Positions 25,417 through 35,533 are shown, numbered from the stretch's first letter. The stretch is 51,801 nt of DNA from Psychrobacter nivimaris (GCF_009812035.1 NZ_VZIZ01000024.1:1-51801); one strand, 5' to 3'. Notes: a model not told the origin generated them from the sequence alone. A program made the numbers and translations.

Positions 25417-28044
25417 CTAAATCATCGCCCTTACCCTTGCCATAATCCCGCGTCCAATCACCAATCTCACATAAATAATAGCAATGGCAAATAGCAACAT
25501 GATTAATGCCGCACCGCCAAACGCCAAGCTCGTCCACGGCACACTAAACTGTAGATTAAACCATTGCGTGATAGCAGCCCATGCACCCACACTGGCGATG
25601 ACAACCGCAAAGGTCGCTGCGCTAATCCCCAGCACACCCAACTCTAGGATATTGAGCGCATACAGGTCGCGCTTTTGCATACCGAGCAGTCTAAATGAAG
25701 CGCTGTCTTTCATGCGGTCTTGCGAAGTAGACAGCAGCGAGCTGATCAGCACCATGACCCCAGTGAGTAGAGCAAGCAAGGTAAACACATAGACCAAGCG
25801 GCTCATTTGTACCACCAGCTCTTGGATTTGCTTCGCAATAGCCGTCCCATCAATCGTAGTGACAGCAGGGAACTCACGTACCAGTTTGCCTTGCAGTTCT
25901 GGAATGGCACTCTCTGACACATGTGCAGTAGCAAATTGAATCTGCGGTGCAGCGGACAGCACCGACGGCTCAAACAAGAAGTAGAAATACGGGCTTGGGC
26001 CACGCTCATAGCGCGTGCGAATACTGGTAATCTGCCCGATGATTTCGATACCTTGAATGTTAAAACGCACCTGATCGCCCATTCCGACATTGAGCATACC
26101 TGCGGCAGTGTCCAAGATAGACAAGGGTTTGATTTGCTCATTTGTCGCATCGATAGGGGTGTATAGCGCGTCGTCTGTGAGCGATTCAGTGATGTATTCG
26201 GTATCCATGACTGTATCTGTATAGCTCAAGTTAAAGACACGCGTGGGGTCATCAAACCCATCAGCAGGCTCGATATCTTTTGCCGCCACATTATTGGCCG
26301 TCTCCACACGGGCACGAATGACGGGATAATAAGTGACGGGCGCCTCAATGATCGCATCAATATCATCATGCTGATCGCTCTGCACATCGAGCAAAAACAA
26401 ATTGGGCGCGTCTTCAGGATAGGCGTTGATAAACTGCGCATTGATACTGTGATTGAGCGTGGTGATAAGCGTCAGTACCGCCACCGATAGCGATAAGGTG
26501 ACAAAGAATAACGCTGATTGGTTGCCTTTACGCGCAAGGTTATGAATGGCGATACGCTGCATCCAACTCACCTTAGTATTGCTTGCCAACTTATTAAGCA
26601 ACCACAGCCACCCACGCGCCAATAACCAAAATATCGCCACAAAGCCAATCAAGCCGCCCAATAGCTGCGCACCTAATGACAGTGAGCCAACTTCATAAGC
26701 AAAGAAGGCATACAGTCCTGCCAGCACCAAGCCATACCATAGTAGCGGCACGCGTCGATACCAAGGCAAGTTTTGTGTTTGCGTACTCGCCCCTTGATTG
26801 AGTAGGGTAGCCGGTTTGGTTGTGTTAAGTGCGCTTAGACCGCGCTGTGCAATCAGTAGCGTCAGGGTTAAAGCAATCACAATGGTTTTGATAGCACTGA
26901 TTGGGTTGATGGCTAGACCAACGTCGGCTGGTAAGATAGCCACCAGATACGGCTGACCGATTTTAAGTAAGCCCAGACTAAGGGCAACCGCTGCGATACA
27001 AGCAATGACAGTCGTGACGATAAGCAACTGATAATAGCTACGTTTGAGTGAGCCAAGTGGCTCGCCGAGCGCTAATCGAATGGCGTTATTTGACTGCTGC
27101 TTACTGACAAACGCACTAATGACGCCATACATAGCGACCGCAGATAGTAGCAGCACCGCGATGACTAGCAGTTTTAAAAACATCAGCACATTGTCAGAGA
27201 TACGCGAGACAGAAGTATCTGCGGACTCTGCATCAGAGATCTCGATATCAGGATAATTGGTCAGGATATCTGTAAGCTGTTCACGCTGCGTGGTTATCAG
27301 CTCTGGATCGCCTGCCATCTCAATACGATAGTTTATGCGGCTACGTTGACCGAGTAGGTTGGTTGACGGAAGTGCATCTTGTTTCATCAACACACGCCCA
27401 CCAAAACCAAAGGTGGTCAGCGGACGGTCAGGCTCTTTGGTCAGTACATCACTGATCGTGAACTGCGCATCGCCAATGGTGATACGGTCGCCGACATCGG
27501 CCTGTAGACTACTGAGTACTTCTGGCGCGACGATCACACTGTCAGATGTTAGCTGATCCCACAGCGGCTGTCCCGATGCAAGCTCTGCTGTGCCGTATAA
27601 GGGGTACGACGGCGAGACGGCTTTGACACTGGCAAGCAAAGTTTGCTCATCATTGACCAGCATGGCGCTAAACTGATAGTCATACACGGTCTGGGTATCA
27701 GCGACAGTTTCTACCTGTGACAATACTTCGCTTGGCCAGTCTTGTTTACTGTTTAGGATTAGATCCCCACCAACGAGTGCGCGCTGATTGTCATTGATGT
27801 AGCTATCGACAGACTGCTGTACGGAGTCGAGGGTCAGGTAGGTTGCAAGTGATAGGGTCAAGGTCAATAGAAACAACACTGGATACACCCAGCGCTGCCA
27901 CCAGCTACGGCTGAGTGCTTGCGAGCCTAGGGTACGGGTAAATAGTTGACTAAGGATGCCGCTAGGATAACTGGACTCTTGATGCATACTGGTAGCAGTC
28001 TTTTTTGTATCAGGCGATTTATTGTCTGTGGGCTTACTATTCAT
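25417..28044 (-). CDS. FtsX-type ABC transporter permease (YbbP-like)
   Basis: An 875-residue inner-membrane protein with one N-terminal helix (VYPVLFLLTLTLSLATYLTL), a large periplasmic domain, FtsX blocks with paired helices (FLKLLVIAVLLLSAVAMYGVISAFVSK; VYVFTLLALLTGVMVLISSLL) and a C-terminal helix pair. Length and layout match YbbP-like permeases of the MacB/FtsX superfamily, which act as mechanotransmitters instead of conventional importers. The ATPase gene ends 19 bp upstream and a TesA-type esterase starts the operon, as for E. coli ybbA/ybbP beside tesA. Likely role: extraction or presentation of lipid-like molecules to TesA. Substrate unproven. Confidence 0.9.
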   Translation of the reverse strand: MNSKPTDNKSPDTKKTATSMHQESSYPSGILSQLFTRTLGSQALSRSWWQRWVYPVLFLLTLTLSLATYLTLDSVQQSVDSYINDNQRALVGGDLILNSKQDWPSEVLSQVETVADTQTVYDYQFSAMLVNDEQTLLASVKAVSPSYPLYGTAELASGQPLWDQLTSDSVIVAPEVLSSLQADVGDRITIGDAQFTISDVLTKEPDRPLTTFGFGGRVLMKQDALPSTNLLGQRSRINYRIEMAGDPELITTQREQLTDILTNYPDIEISDAESADTSVSRISDNVLMFLKLLVIAVLLLSAVAMYGVISAFVSKQQSNNAIRLALGEPLGSLKRSYYQLLIVTTVIACIAAVALSLGLLKIGQPYLVAILPADVGLAINPISAIKTIVIALTLTLLIAQRGLSALNTTKPATLLNQGASTQTQNLPWYRRVPLLWYGLVLAGLYAFFAYEVGSLSLGAQLLGGLIGFVAIFWLLARGWLWLLNKLASNTKVSWMQRIAIHNLARKGNQSALFFVTLSLSVAVLTLITTLNHSINAQFINAYPEDAPNLFLLDVQSDQHDDIDAIIEAPVTYYPVIRARVETANNVAAKDIEPADGFDDPTRVFNLSYTDTVMDTEYITESLTDDALYTPIDATNEQIKPLSILDTAAGMLNVGMGDQVRFNIQGIEIIGQITSIRTRYERGPSPYFYFLFEPSVLSAAPQIQFATAHVSESAIPELQGKLVREFPAVTTIDGTAIAKQIQELVVQMSRLVYVFTLLALLTGVMVLISSLLSTSQDRMKDSASFRLLGMQKRDLYALNILELGVLGISAATFAVVIASVGAWAAITQWFNLQFSVPWTSLAFGGAALIMLLFAIAIIYVRLVIGRGIMARVRAMI

Positions 28045-28063
28045 TAAGATACAATCCAGTTAT

Positions 28064-28783
28064 TCATGTAGGTACAATGCGGCCGTCATGCATGGTGATG
28101 ACGCGATCTGCCATCTCGGCAAGTGCAGGATCATGGGTTACGACCACCAGTGCCGAGCCAACCTGTTGGCGTAGATTTAATAGCAGCTGCATCACTTGAT
28201 CGGCATTTTGCTCATCTAAGTTGCCTGTTGGCTCATCCGCAAACACAATTTTTGGATGCGATACCAGTGCTCGTGCCACCGCTGTACGCTGCTGCTCACC
28301 ACCTGATAATTGATTGGGTAAGCTGTGACGTCTATGACCTAAGTCGACTGCATCTATCAGCTCGTCTACGCGTGCTGGGTTTGGACGTCTGGCAATATCA
28401 AGTGGAAAGGCGATATTTTCGGCGACAGTTAGTGTAGGCAGTAGATGAAACGACTGAAAGACAAAGCCCATATCCTGCTGACGAATGACGGCTAACGCAT
28501 CTTCGTCAAGACTGCTAAGCATTTGACCTGCCAGCGATACCGTACCGCTATCGGGATAGTCTAGCGCGGCAAGTAGTCCTAACAAAGTAGATTTACCCGA
28601 GCCTGATTTACCCATGATGACCACAAACTCGCCAGCGTTGACATAGATATCTACGTCTTTGATGATGGACAGGGTTTGCTCACCGACTTGCACGGTTTTA
28701 TTTAATTGTGAGGCGGTCAGTAGAGCTTGTGTCTTAGCGTCTGCTTGTGGCGTTGCTGTGGCAGTCGAAGATGATGATGTCAT
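28064..28783 (-). CDS. ABC transporter ATP-binding protein (YbbA-like, LolD/MacB type)
   Basis: A 239-residue ATPase. It shows Walker A MGKSGSGKSTLL, Q-loop FVFQSFHLLPTLTV, signature LSGGEQQRTAVARAL, Walker B IVFADEPTGNLD and switch His in VVTHDPALAE. FQSFHLLPTLT and EPTGNLDE are typical of the LolD/MacB/YbbA subgroup that energises FtsX-type permeases. It is sandwiched between tesA (25 bp upstream) and the permease gene (19 bp downstream), so all three are probably co-transcribed and form one complex at the inner membrane. The first ~20 residues are a variable polar extension. Confidence 0.93.
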   Translation of the reverse strand: MTSSSSTATATPQADAKTQALLTASQLNKTVQVGEQTLSIIKDVDIYVNAGEFVVIMGKSGSGKSTLLGLLAALDYPDSGTVSLAGQMLSSLDEDALAVIRQQDMGFVFQSFHLLPTLTVAENIAFPLDIARRPNPARVDELIDAVDLGHRRHSLPNQLSGGEQQRTAVARALVSHPKIVFADEPTGNLDEQNADQVMQLLLNLRQQVGSALVVVTHDPALAEMADRVITMHDGRIVPT

Positions 28784-28808
28784 TACAGTATCTCGTTTAA
28801 TGGTCTCG

Positions 28809-29672
28809 TTAAGTAGTCTCGTTTGTCTTATTTTTTGTCGTATTGTCTTGAGCAGTCGTAGCTGTGTTATCGGTATCGGCTGTTTTTAACTCTTGTAGTT
28901 TTTCTAGTTCATTTAATTTCGGTTCTAGAATGGGCAGGATATTGTTATTAACGATAATCTCATAGCCTTCTTTGGTTGGATGAATCGCATCTGCTTGGTT
29001 AAGCTCTCGGTCACCGCCGACGCCCTCTAAGAAGAACGGAATAAGCGTTAGATTCATATCCTTGGCAACACGTGGATAAATGTCTGAGAATGCCGCGACG
29101 TATTCACTGCCTAGATTGTCATAGATCGACATACCGCCTAAGATGACGACACTACCATTGTCTTGCAGGTGCTTAACCGCAGTACGAATATTGGCTTCAA
29201 TTGTGGCCACATCGATACCACGTATCGCATCGTTAGCACCGATAGTCAATATTGTGATGTCGGGTTTGGTTTGCGATACCCAGTCCAATCGATTGACCAA
29301 TCCCGTACTGGTTTCACCGCTTAGACCTGAGTTGATAACTTTGGCATTAGCGTAGCCCATTTCTTGCAGACGATCTTCTAACTGAGCAGGATAGTTGTCA
29401 TCTTTATCTACCCCCAGACCTTCTGTCAGTGAGTCACCAAGCGCTAAAATAGTAAGTGATGAGGATTTGACCTGTTGATCAGTTGATGCTGCGGTTTCAG
29501 CTGCTACTGGAGCAGTGCTGGCTTGACTGTTAGTCGCTTCAGTACTGGTACTCTGCGTATCATCAGCAGATGTCGTTTCAGCATCTTTCTGACAGCCACT
29601 GATAGCCATTGCAGCTGCGAGCATGGCGATAGCAGGCAAGCGCTGAGCAAAACGAGAAGGGAAATTCATCAT
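28809..29672 (-). CDS. tesA: TesA-like SGNH esterase, predicted lipoprotein
   Basis: A 287-residue SGNH/GDSL hydrolase of the TesA/arylesterase type. Block I is ILALGDSLTEGLGVD, block II glycine is in INSGLSGETS, block III is TIGANDA, and block V is DAIHPTKEGY. Unlike soluble periplasmic E. coli TesA it starts with a lipoprotein signal: helix AIAMLAAAMA followed by ISGC, with Cys-Gln favouring outer-membrane sorting. A ~40-residue Ser/Thr/Ala linker precedes the enzyme domain, and a Thr/Asn-rich tail follows it. It hydrolyses acyl thioesters, arylesters or lysophospholipids. First gene of the transporter operon. Two adjacent ATGs exist (29672, 29669). Confidence 0.88.
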   Translation of the reverse strand: MMNFPSRFAQRLPAIAMLAAAMAISGCQKDAETTSADDTQSTSTEATNSQASTAPVAAETAASTDQQVKSSSLTILALGDSLTEGLGVDKDDNYPAQLEDRLQEMGYANAKVINSGLSGETSTGLVNRLDWVSQTKPDITILTIGANDAIRGIDVATIEANIRTAVKHLQDNGSVVILGGMSIYDNLGSEYVAAFSDIYPRVAKDMNLTLIPFFLEGVGGDRELNQADAIHPTKEGYEIIVNNNILPILEPKLNELEKLQELKTADTDNTATTAQDNTTKNKTNETT

Positions 29673-29753
29673 GGGTGTTATGTCCTATATGCAATCAAAC
29701 CAAGGTATAGTCAAATCCTATCTAAATCAGATACGGTATCAGTCGGATGAGTC

Positions 29754-29800
29754 GTCAGGCTCGCTCAGTCTACTATTGGTAGTACTGTCACTCACCTTCC
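29754..29800. repeat. Dispersed palindromic intergenic repeat, copy 3
   Basis: GTCAGGCTCGCTCAGTCTAC, followed by GTAGTACTGTCACTCACCTT, closely matches the core of the copy after dnaK (CTCGCT.AGTCTACT....GTAGTACT). It lies within the 295-bp spacer (29673-29967) between tesA and the MFS gene, which otherwise has short AT-rich direct repeats of TTATATT but no gene. Confidence 0.55.
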
Positions 29801-29967
29801 TTTTATCCAGATTATATTGAGTATCCAGCTTATATTAAGTATCTAAGTTATATTGAACTGACTATAGCAAAATAAGACAGTGACCTATATTGCCCTAAGG
29901 TTAATTTAAAGCCGCTTTATTGCGCGTTAGCAATTATGGCCTTATGAATAACAAAGGCTTATAGCAA

Positions 29968-31200
29968 TCAAATATATTTGCCATCGACCATCACTGGGCG
30001 ACTAACAAGCCAAGCAATCACGACGTTGACAATCATCAGTATCAACATAATAAAAAGCGGCATATTCCAGCTACCAGTCATCTCATGCAGCCAACCCGTA
30101 CCCAATGGTCCAAAAAATGCAATGACATAACCAACTGCTTGAGCCATACCAGACAGCTCACTTGCCTGATTGGTCGTATAAGTACGCATAGAGAATAGCA
30201 TCATGCTCAAGGTAAAAATCGCCGAACAGCCCATGCCCATCATGCCTGACCATAGCCATGCCAAGTCAGTCGATAGATAACTAACGCCCAATATGCCAAC
30301 GACATTTAGCACAGCGGCGAACACTGCTAGCGCTTGAATAGGGCGGCCGCGATTGACCAGCCAAGTTAGGCTTAAGATAGAGACTGGTGCCATAAACTGA
30401 AATACAGAACCCATTTGTCCAGCACTGACGGCAGATAGTCCTTTACTAACCCAAATCGATGGTAAAAAACTGGCAACGGTGTAAAACAATAATGACTGCA
30501 AACCCATAAAAATCGCAATCTGCCACGCAAAAGTGGTTCGCCACATGGAAATATCAGAAGAGCCTAAAGCCGCAGGGATGACCGCTTGATGGTTAGATGA
30601 ACCCAAACGCACACGTAAGAACAGCCAGATAACAAAGGCAAAAACACCCAGTATTGTCCAACCACCCAATGCCCACTGCCAACCAACTTGCTCCGATAAT
30701 GGTAGTACTACACCTGCGACGATACCTGCTGCTGTGGTCATCGTTAAACTAAACAACCCTGTAATCAGCGGAATATGTTGCGGGGTACGCTGTTTAATGA
30801 CCGGTGCTGCTAAAGTATTAGCGAAACCAATAGCAAGGGTAAGTAGCAAAGTACCAATTAAAAACCCACTCCATGTCGGGATAGCGGTACGGATAATCAT
30901 CCCTACCGTCAATAGCCCAATCATGGCAATCAGTGTGTTTTCTAGTCCGAATCGCTTACCAATGGTTGGGGAAATCAGCGCACCAACGGCAAAGCTCAGC
31001 ATAGGCACTGCTCCTAGCCAGCCTATCTGAAACTCAGAGATATCAAGCGCATCTTTTACCACTGGGGCGATAGAACCTAGCGCGACGATAGGCGCACGCA
31101 TATTGGTAGCTAGCAGAATCATGGCACACAGTACCAACCAAAAGGTAAAGCGTGAGGAGGGCAGGCTAGATGAAGCAGATAGATTGGACGAGGTAGACAT
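29968..31200 (-). CDS. MFS transporter, CynX/NimT family
   Basis: About 410 residues and 12 predicted membrane helices. It starts MSTSSNLSASS and has the segment ATNMRAPIVALGSIAPVVKD, typical of the CynX/YeaN (cyanate permease-like) MFS family, and the loop GKRFGLENT between helices 2 and 3. Members export or import small anions or nitroimidazoles; the substrate cannot be told from sequence. The ATG at 31200 is preferred over a TTG 17 codons earlier, although no clear ribosome site is seen at either. It is monocistronic. Confidence 0.87.
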   Translation of the reverse strand: MSTSSNLSASSSLPSSRFTFWLVLCAMILLATNMRAPIVALGSIAPVVKDALDISEFQIGWLGAVPMLSFAVGALISPTIGKRFGLENTLIAMIGLLTVGMIIRTAIPTWSGFLIGTLLLTLAIGFANTLAAPVIKQRTPQHIPLITGLFSLTMTTAAGIVAGVVLPLSEQVGWQWALGGWTILGVFAFVIWLFLRVRLGSSNHQAVIPAALGSSDISMWRTTFAWQIAIFMGLQSLLFYTVASFLPSIWVSKGLSAVSAGQMGSVFQFMAPVSILSLTWLVNRGRPIQALAVFAAVLNVVGILGVSYLSTDLAWLWSGMMGMGCSAIFTLSMMLFSMRTYTTNQASELSGMAQAVGYVIAFFGPLGTGWLHEMTGSWNMPLFIMLILMIVNVVIAWLVSRPVMVDGKYI

Positions 31201-31596
31201 AGCAGCACAACGATGACAGCGAAAAAAGAACACGTTATCAAACAGCGCCAAGAAATTGCCGCTTATAAAATAACACCAGAGAGCATTTACCCAGACACGT
31301 ACCTAAACGGTAATCGATATCTTAAATGCGACCGAAAAATATATGTAGCGCGTAAGACATACATTCGCTTAACTGACTTTGCTAAATTGGCAGGCAGCTT
31401 AGTCAAAATATATGTGTGGTTACTGCGAGTTACGGCTTTAGAATCGTGATGATAAGAGATGGCGGTAATAAGGAATCTTAAATAAGCAGCCTTATCGCAC
31501 AATAAAAATAGCGCCAAGTCACTTTTGAATGACTTGACGCTATTATAAGAACATATGTCAGGTAAATGCTACCAGCGTATGGTAACCAATAGGCTA
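31201..31596. other. Intergenic region between MFS gene and nqrM
   Basis: About 400 bp. Short open frames on both strands here lack ribosome sites and protein-like composition. The only clear element is the terminator at 31503-31544. Confidence 0.5.
31503..31544 (-). terminator. Rho-independent terminator after nqrM
   Basis: On the minus strand AATAGCG-t-CAAGTCA, a short loop, TGACTTG-g-CGCTATT then TTTATT: a 14-bp interrupted stem with a T-rich tail. It lies about 50 bases past the nqrM stop. Confidence 0.85.
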
Positions 31597-31842
31597 TTAA
31601 ACCGATTTACCCAATTGAGCAGCTCTTAATGCATTCTCTTGTTGTTCAGCGATTAATGAATCGCACTTATTGGGATCATTGCCGCAAAACGAGCAATTTT
31701 CGTCGCCCATCAATTTGGCAACACCGCCACAAGATCCTCTAAGCGGCTTTTTTTTGACCATATAACCGACGCCCATAAAAATGAAGAATAGGACAAATAC
31801 GGTGAAAGTAATGGCAAGCATAGGAAGCAGTTGGCTAAGCAT
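31597..31842 (-). CDS. nqrM: Na+-NQR maturation protein NqrM
   Basis: An 81-residue protein with one N-terminal membrane helix (about residues 7-28). A short cytoplasmic tail has RGSCGG then four cysteines in all (38, 50, 53, 60). This helix plus RGSCGG and Cys cluster is the signature of NqrM (DUF539), required for assembly of Na+-NQR, probably by delivering iron to the Cys-ligated centre in NqrD/NqrE. In Vibrio it likewise follows apbE next to nqr. The start is ATG with AGAGGAAACCTC upstream on the other strand giving GAGGTTTCCTC; the ribosome site is therefore only fair. Confidence 0.88.
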   Translation of the reverse strand: MLSQLLPMLAITFTVFVLFFIFMGVGYMVKKKPLRGSCGGVAKLMGDENCSFCGNDPNKCDSLIAEQQENALRAAQLGKSV

Positions 31843-32042
31843 AGAGGAAACCTCATTTTAAAAAATAGGGCAGTTATTAGTAGTGTTGTCTAAGTTCATG
31901 ACAGCTAAGCACCGTTAATAACAACTGTATAATAGTATAGCAAATTTTAGTGCAGCTCGTTGTGCGTTAACGTATTCTCTTGTTTCACATCTATCACTTA
32001 CCAGTGGCTTGTAGAGTATACCGTCTAGAGCTTAGAGAACGT

Positions 32043-33197
32043 TTAGAGCTTTTTATCAGCACGTAACGCTTTCATCGCTGGTGTCTGTACCACCTGCCAG
32101 TCGTCAATGTCATCGTCAGCAGCTTCGTTAGACATATCGTCAGAACCTTTTGCTTTTACATCATCAGCTAGCACCACAAACATGGCCGCCAGATTTTGTG
32201 TTTTAGCGACATCTAGTGCCTTGTGATAAGGCATCGCGGTAAGGGCAGTTGCCCACGCATCCGCCAGTGCAACCGAATCAGCTGCGACAGTGACTGAAGG
32301 TGCGCCGCCTGCAATAGGGTTACCCGTTGTCGGATCGATAGTATGGCTATAGCGTTTGCCATCGAATATGACAGAGTTACGATAGTTACCAGAGGTCGCT
32401 AGATGCATTTGGCTAGCCGTATTCTTTGGCTGGCGAATAGCAGATATGGTTTGGCGTTCGCTGACCGTGCTGCCTTCAATAGGGGCGTCAATCGCAATTT
32501 GCCATGGTTGCTGCTGGTTGTTCACACCAGAGGTGGCAATCTCACCGCCGATCTCAACCATATAATTACGAATTTGATAATCATCTCTCAACACATCAGC
32601 GATGACATCGACGCCATAACCTTTGGCAACAGCAGAAAAATCTAAACCAACGCCGTCTTTGGTCTTATAGATAGTGTCGTCTTTCTTTATGATGCTCTCA
32701 AAATCGACCAACGCTTTGGCTTGCGCAATCTCAACGGCAGTCGGCGGACTTTGTAGTCGCTCGACCGTCATGGTACTCCCAAAGCCCCAGGTGTTTACGA
32801 GTGGCATAACAGTAGGGTCAAAGGCACCGCCAGATTGCTGATAGACAATTTGTGAGACGTCTAGCACACGACTAAAATCAGCATCGATAGTGATAGGTTT
32901 GTCTTTGCCCAAACGATTGAATGTAGATATAGTCGAGTCGTTTTGATAAGTAGACATGCTATCGTTAATTTGTTTTAGGCGCTCGTCTACCGCAGCTTGT
33001 ATGGCAGCTTCGTCCGCATCATCAGGCAACTGATAGCTAATATGATAGCTCGTTCCCATCGTCTCACCGATCAGATAGTTATAGTCTGGGGTTTGCTGGC
33101 AAGCACTGAGACCTAAAGTACTAGCAAGGCCAAGGACTCCAACTAGGGTAAGGTGCAGAGGTTTTTTGGAAGATAAGCTGGATATAGTGTTTTTCAT
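32043..33197 (-). CDS. apbE: FAD:protein FMN transferase ApbE (lipoprotein)
   Basis: About 384 residues, starting MKNTISSLSSKKPLHL at 33197; a longer in-frame reading would hide the export signal. A lipoprotein signal ends LGLSAC. Family blocks follow: GETMGTSYHISY, AFDPTVMPLVNTWGFG, GLDFSAVAKGYGVD, GGEIATSG, RYSHTIDPTTGNPI and SVALADAWATAL. ApbE uses FAD to attach FMN covalently to Thr of NqrB and NqrC in the periplasm. Its place between nqrF and nqrM fits this. An acidic insertion near the C-terminus (KAKGSDDMSNEAADDDID) is unusual but in frame. Confidence 0.93.
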   Translation of the reverse strand: MKNTISSLSSKKPLHLTLVGVLGLASTLGLSACQQTPDYNYLIGETMGTSYHISYQLPDDADEAAIQAAVDERLKQINDSMSTYQNDSTISTFNRLGKDKPITIDADFSRVLDVSQIVYQQSGGAFDPTVMPLVNTWGFGSTMTVERLQSPPTAVEIAQAKALVDFESIIKKDDTIYKTKDGVGLDFSAVAKGYGVDVIADVLRDDYQIRNYMVEIGGEIATSGVNNQQQPWQIAIDAPIEGSTVSERQTISAIRQPKNTASQMHLATSGNYRNSVIFDGKRYSHTIDPTTGNPIAGGAPSVTVAADSVALADAWATALTAMPYHKALDVAKTQNLAAMFVVLADDVKAKGSDDMSNEAADDDIDDWQVVQTPAMKALRADKKL

Positions 33198-33320
33198 AAT
33201 ATTTTCGGTATGGCGTAGAAATGAGTAGGGTGTAAAACAAGCCACGCTTATTTTACACCCCTTGAACCCAAAAATACTAATGAAGGCACCATTCAGCGAC
33301 AATTCGTTCGGTTGAGTGGA

Positions 33321-34121
33321 TTATTTTACTTGTGACTCACGTATGAGCTTATAGAGTTTTGGCGGAGAAACGCGGTTGACCCGTGTGGCCAGTTTTTCTT
33401 TACGACCAGCGACGATGATATATTCCTCTCCCTTGGTGAGCGCCCTCACAACTTGTTTAGCAAACTCAGCCGCAGTTAGACCGTTATTAGTTGCTTCATC
33501 CATCGTACCTTGTGCGCTACCGTCGCCAGTCAACGCATTGATAGAGATATTGGTCTGGATAAACCCTGGGAATATCGTGGCTACTTCGATACCTTGGTCA
33601 TGTAACTCAGCTCGCAAACTGTTTGCCCACATATGCAGCGCTGCCTTGGCTGCTCCATAAGCACCGCGATATTGTGTACCCAATAGGCCTGCCACACTTG
33701 AAACCATCACGATTTTGCCGCCACCTTGTGCAATCATGTCAGGCAACGCAAGTCTAGTAAGGCGCGTCTGAGCAAAATAATCTATTTCCATGATTTGGCG
33801 TTCAACTTCTTCAGCCGTGTCCATGATGAGCGAACGCTGACTGATACCAGCATTATTAATGAGCCAATCGATTTTTCCTACCTGAGCTTTAGCAGTAGCA
33901 TAAGCTTCTTTGGTTTGATTGGCATCACTGATATCAAAAGGAACAACGATATGCTTGTTAGCACGTTTGCAGCTGCTTTTGACCGCATCTAACTTATCAC
34001 TGTCGCGTCCACTTAGAATAATCCTAGCGCCGCGCTTTGCGAACGCAACGGCTAATGCTTGCCCAATACCGCTAGAAGCACCGGTAATCCAAATGGTCAA
34101 ATCTTTGTATTTCGTTTTCAT
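33321..34121 (-). CDS. Classical short-chain dehydrogenase/reductase
   Basis: A 266-residue SDR. It has TGASSGIG (cofactor turn), NNAG, the catalytic Ser in VMVSSVAGLLG and the YxxxK pair in YGAAKAAL. The positive GRDSDK after beta2 suggests NADP(H). It resembles the DHRS7-like/SDR family; substrate unknown. AAAGGAC upstream supports the ATG. It lies between the nqr operon terminator and apbE, 123 bp upstream of apbE on the same strand, so it may share a transcript with apbE-nqrM, but no link to Na+-NQR is evident. Confidence 0.88.
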   Translation of the reverse strand: MKTKYKDLTIWITGASSGIGQALAVAFAKRGARIILSGRDSDKLDAVKSSCKRANKHIVVPFDISDANQTKEAYATAKAQVGKIDWLINNAGISQRSLIMDTAEEVERQIMEIDYFAQTRLTRLALPDMIAQGGGKIVMVSSVAGLLGTQYRGAYGAAKAALHMWANSLRAELHDQGIEVATIFPGFIQTNISINALTGDGSAQGTMDEATNNGLTAAEFAKQVVRALTKGEEYIIVAGRKEKLATRVNRVSPPKLYKLIRESQVK

Positions 34122-34228
34122 AAGAGTCCTTTCTCAAAGTTTAGATAGTCCATAATATAGGATAATAAAGCGACTCTACTAGCTAGATTTGTAGTCTGCA
34201 AAGGCACTACTATGTGTAAAAATCGCAC

Positions 34229-34261
34229 AAAAAAAAGAGCCTCAATTGAGACTCTTTTTTT
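34229..34261 (-). terminator. Rho-independent terminator of the nqr operon
   Basis: AAAAAAGAG-c-CTCAATTGAG-a-CTCTTTTTT, symmetric with T-runs both ways, located 37 bases past the nqrF stop. Confidence 0.9.
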
Positions 34262-34297
34262 ATTCTTAGATTTGTGCTGTTAGATTAAGACTCTAAC

Positions 34298-35533
34298 TTA
34301 ACCACCGAAATCATCAAGCATGATGTTTTCGTCTTCCACGCCCATGCTGTGTAGCATGTCGATTACGGCAGCGTTCATCATCGGTGGCCCACACATGTAG
34401 TATTCACAGTCTTCTGGGTTTGGATGATCTTTCAGATAGTTTTCGAGCAATACGTTATGGATAAAGCCTGTTGGACCTTCCCAGTTATCTTCTGGTAATG
34501 GGTCAGACAGTGCAACATGCCACTCAAAGTTATCGAACTCTTCTTCTAGCTGATCATAGTCTTCAACGTAGAACATCTCACGAATAGAACGAGCTCCGTA
34601 CCAGAAGCTAATCTTACGATCAGTATTCAAACGTTTAAGCTGATCAAAGATATGTGAGCGCATTGGGGCCATACCAGCACCACCACCAACAAAGATCATT
34701 TCAGCTTCGGTCTTCTTGGCAAAGAATTCACCATAAGGACCTGAAACTGTCACTTTGTCACCAGGTACTAAGCTAAATACCCATGAAGACATTTTGCCTG
34801 GTGGAATACCGTCAGGACCACGTGGCGGTGGACTTGCGATACGGATGTTAAATTTGATGAGGCCTTTCTCTTCAGGATAGTTGGCCATTGAGTAAGCACG
34901 GATAACAGGCTCATCAACTTTTGAGACATAGTTGAAGATACCGAATTTTTCCCAGTCTTCTCTATATTCTTCATCAACCACAAAGTCTTTGTAGTGCACT
35001 TCATGCGGTGGCGCTTCCAACTGTACATAACCACCAGCGCGGAAGTTTACTTCTTCGCCTTCTGGAATTTTTAGTACCAGCTCTTTAATGAAAGTGGCAA
35101 CGTTATCGTTAGAGATAACTTCACATTCCCATTTCTGTACATCAAAGAACTCAGGATCAATCTCAATTTTCATGTCTTGCTTAACAGCTACCTGACAAGC
35201 TAAGCGCATGTGATTGCGGATTTCACCTTGAGTAAAATAGCCTTCTTCGGTGGGCAAAATAGAACCACCACCTTCAATAACGCGGCAACGACACTGCGCA
35301 CAAGTACCACCACCACCACAAGCTGAAGATAAAAATATACCTTCGCCCGCTAGCGTTTGTAGTAGTTTGCCGCCAGCTGGTGTCACCACATCATTATCGG
35401 GATTATCATTAATATGGATAGTGACATCGCCTGAACTGACCAGTCTTGAGCGTGCCGCCAAAATAATAGCGACGAGGCCCATGATGATCAAGGTAAACAT
35501 AGCAACGCCACCAATCGCCGTAGCGTAATCCAT
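34298..35533 (-). CDS. nqrF: Na+-translocating NADH:quinone reductase subunit F
   Basis: A 411-residue subunit, the NADH entry point. It has one N-terminal membrane helix, a ferredoxin-like 2Fe-2S domain with [16 protein letters not shown] (three Cys, the fourth in LACQV), an FAD domain with [12 protein letters not shown], and an NADH domain with [17 protein letters not shown] and [12 protein letters not shown]. Electrons pass NADH to FAD to 2Fe-2S to NqrD/E and on. The final gene of nqrABCDEF; a 122-bp spacer separates it from nqrE, larger than other gaps. AGGAT precedes the ATG. Confidence 0.97.
   Translation of the reverse strand: MDYATAIGGVAMFTLIIMGLVAIILAARSRLVSSGDVTIHINDNPDNDVVTPAGGKLLQTLAGEGIFLSSACGGGGTCAQCRCRVIEGGGSILPTEEGYFTQGEIRNHMRLACQVAVKQDMKIEIDPEFFDVQKWECEVISNDNVATFIKELVLKIPEGEEVNFRAGGYVQLEAPPHEVHYKDFVVDEEYREDWEKFGIFNYVSKVDEPVIRAYSMANYPEEKGLIKFNIRIASPPPRGPDGIPPGKMSSWVFSLVPGDKVTVSGPYGEFFAKKTEAEMIFVGGGAGMAPMRSHIFDQLKRLNTDRKISFWYGARSIREMFYVEDYDQLEEEFDNFEWHVALSDPLPEDNWEGPTGFIHNVLLENYLKDHPNPEDCEYYMCGPPMMNAAVIDMLHSMGVEDENIMLDDFGG

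Noticed and set aside
31213..31449. 78-codon plus-strand frame upstream of the MFS gene
   Set aside because: No ribosome site, overlaps another frame on the opposite strand, composition not protein-like; more likely leader or spacer DNA.
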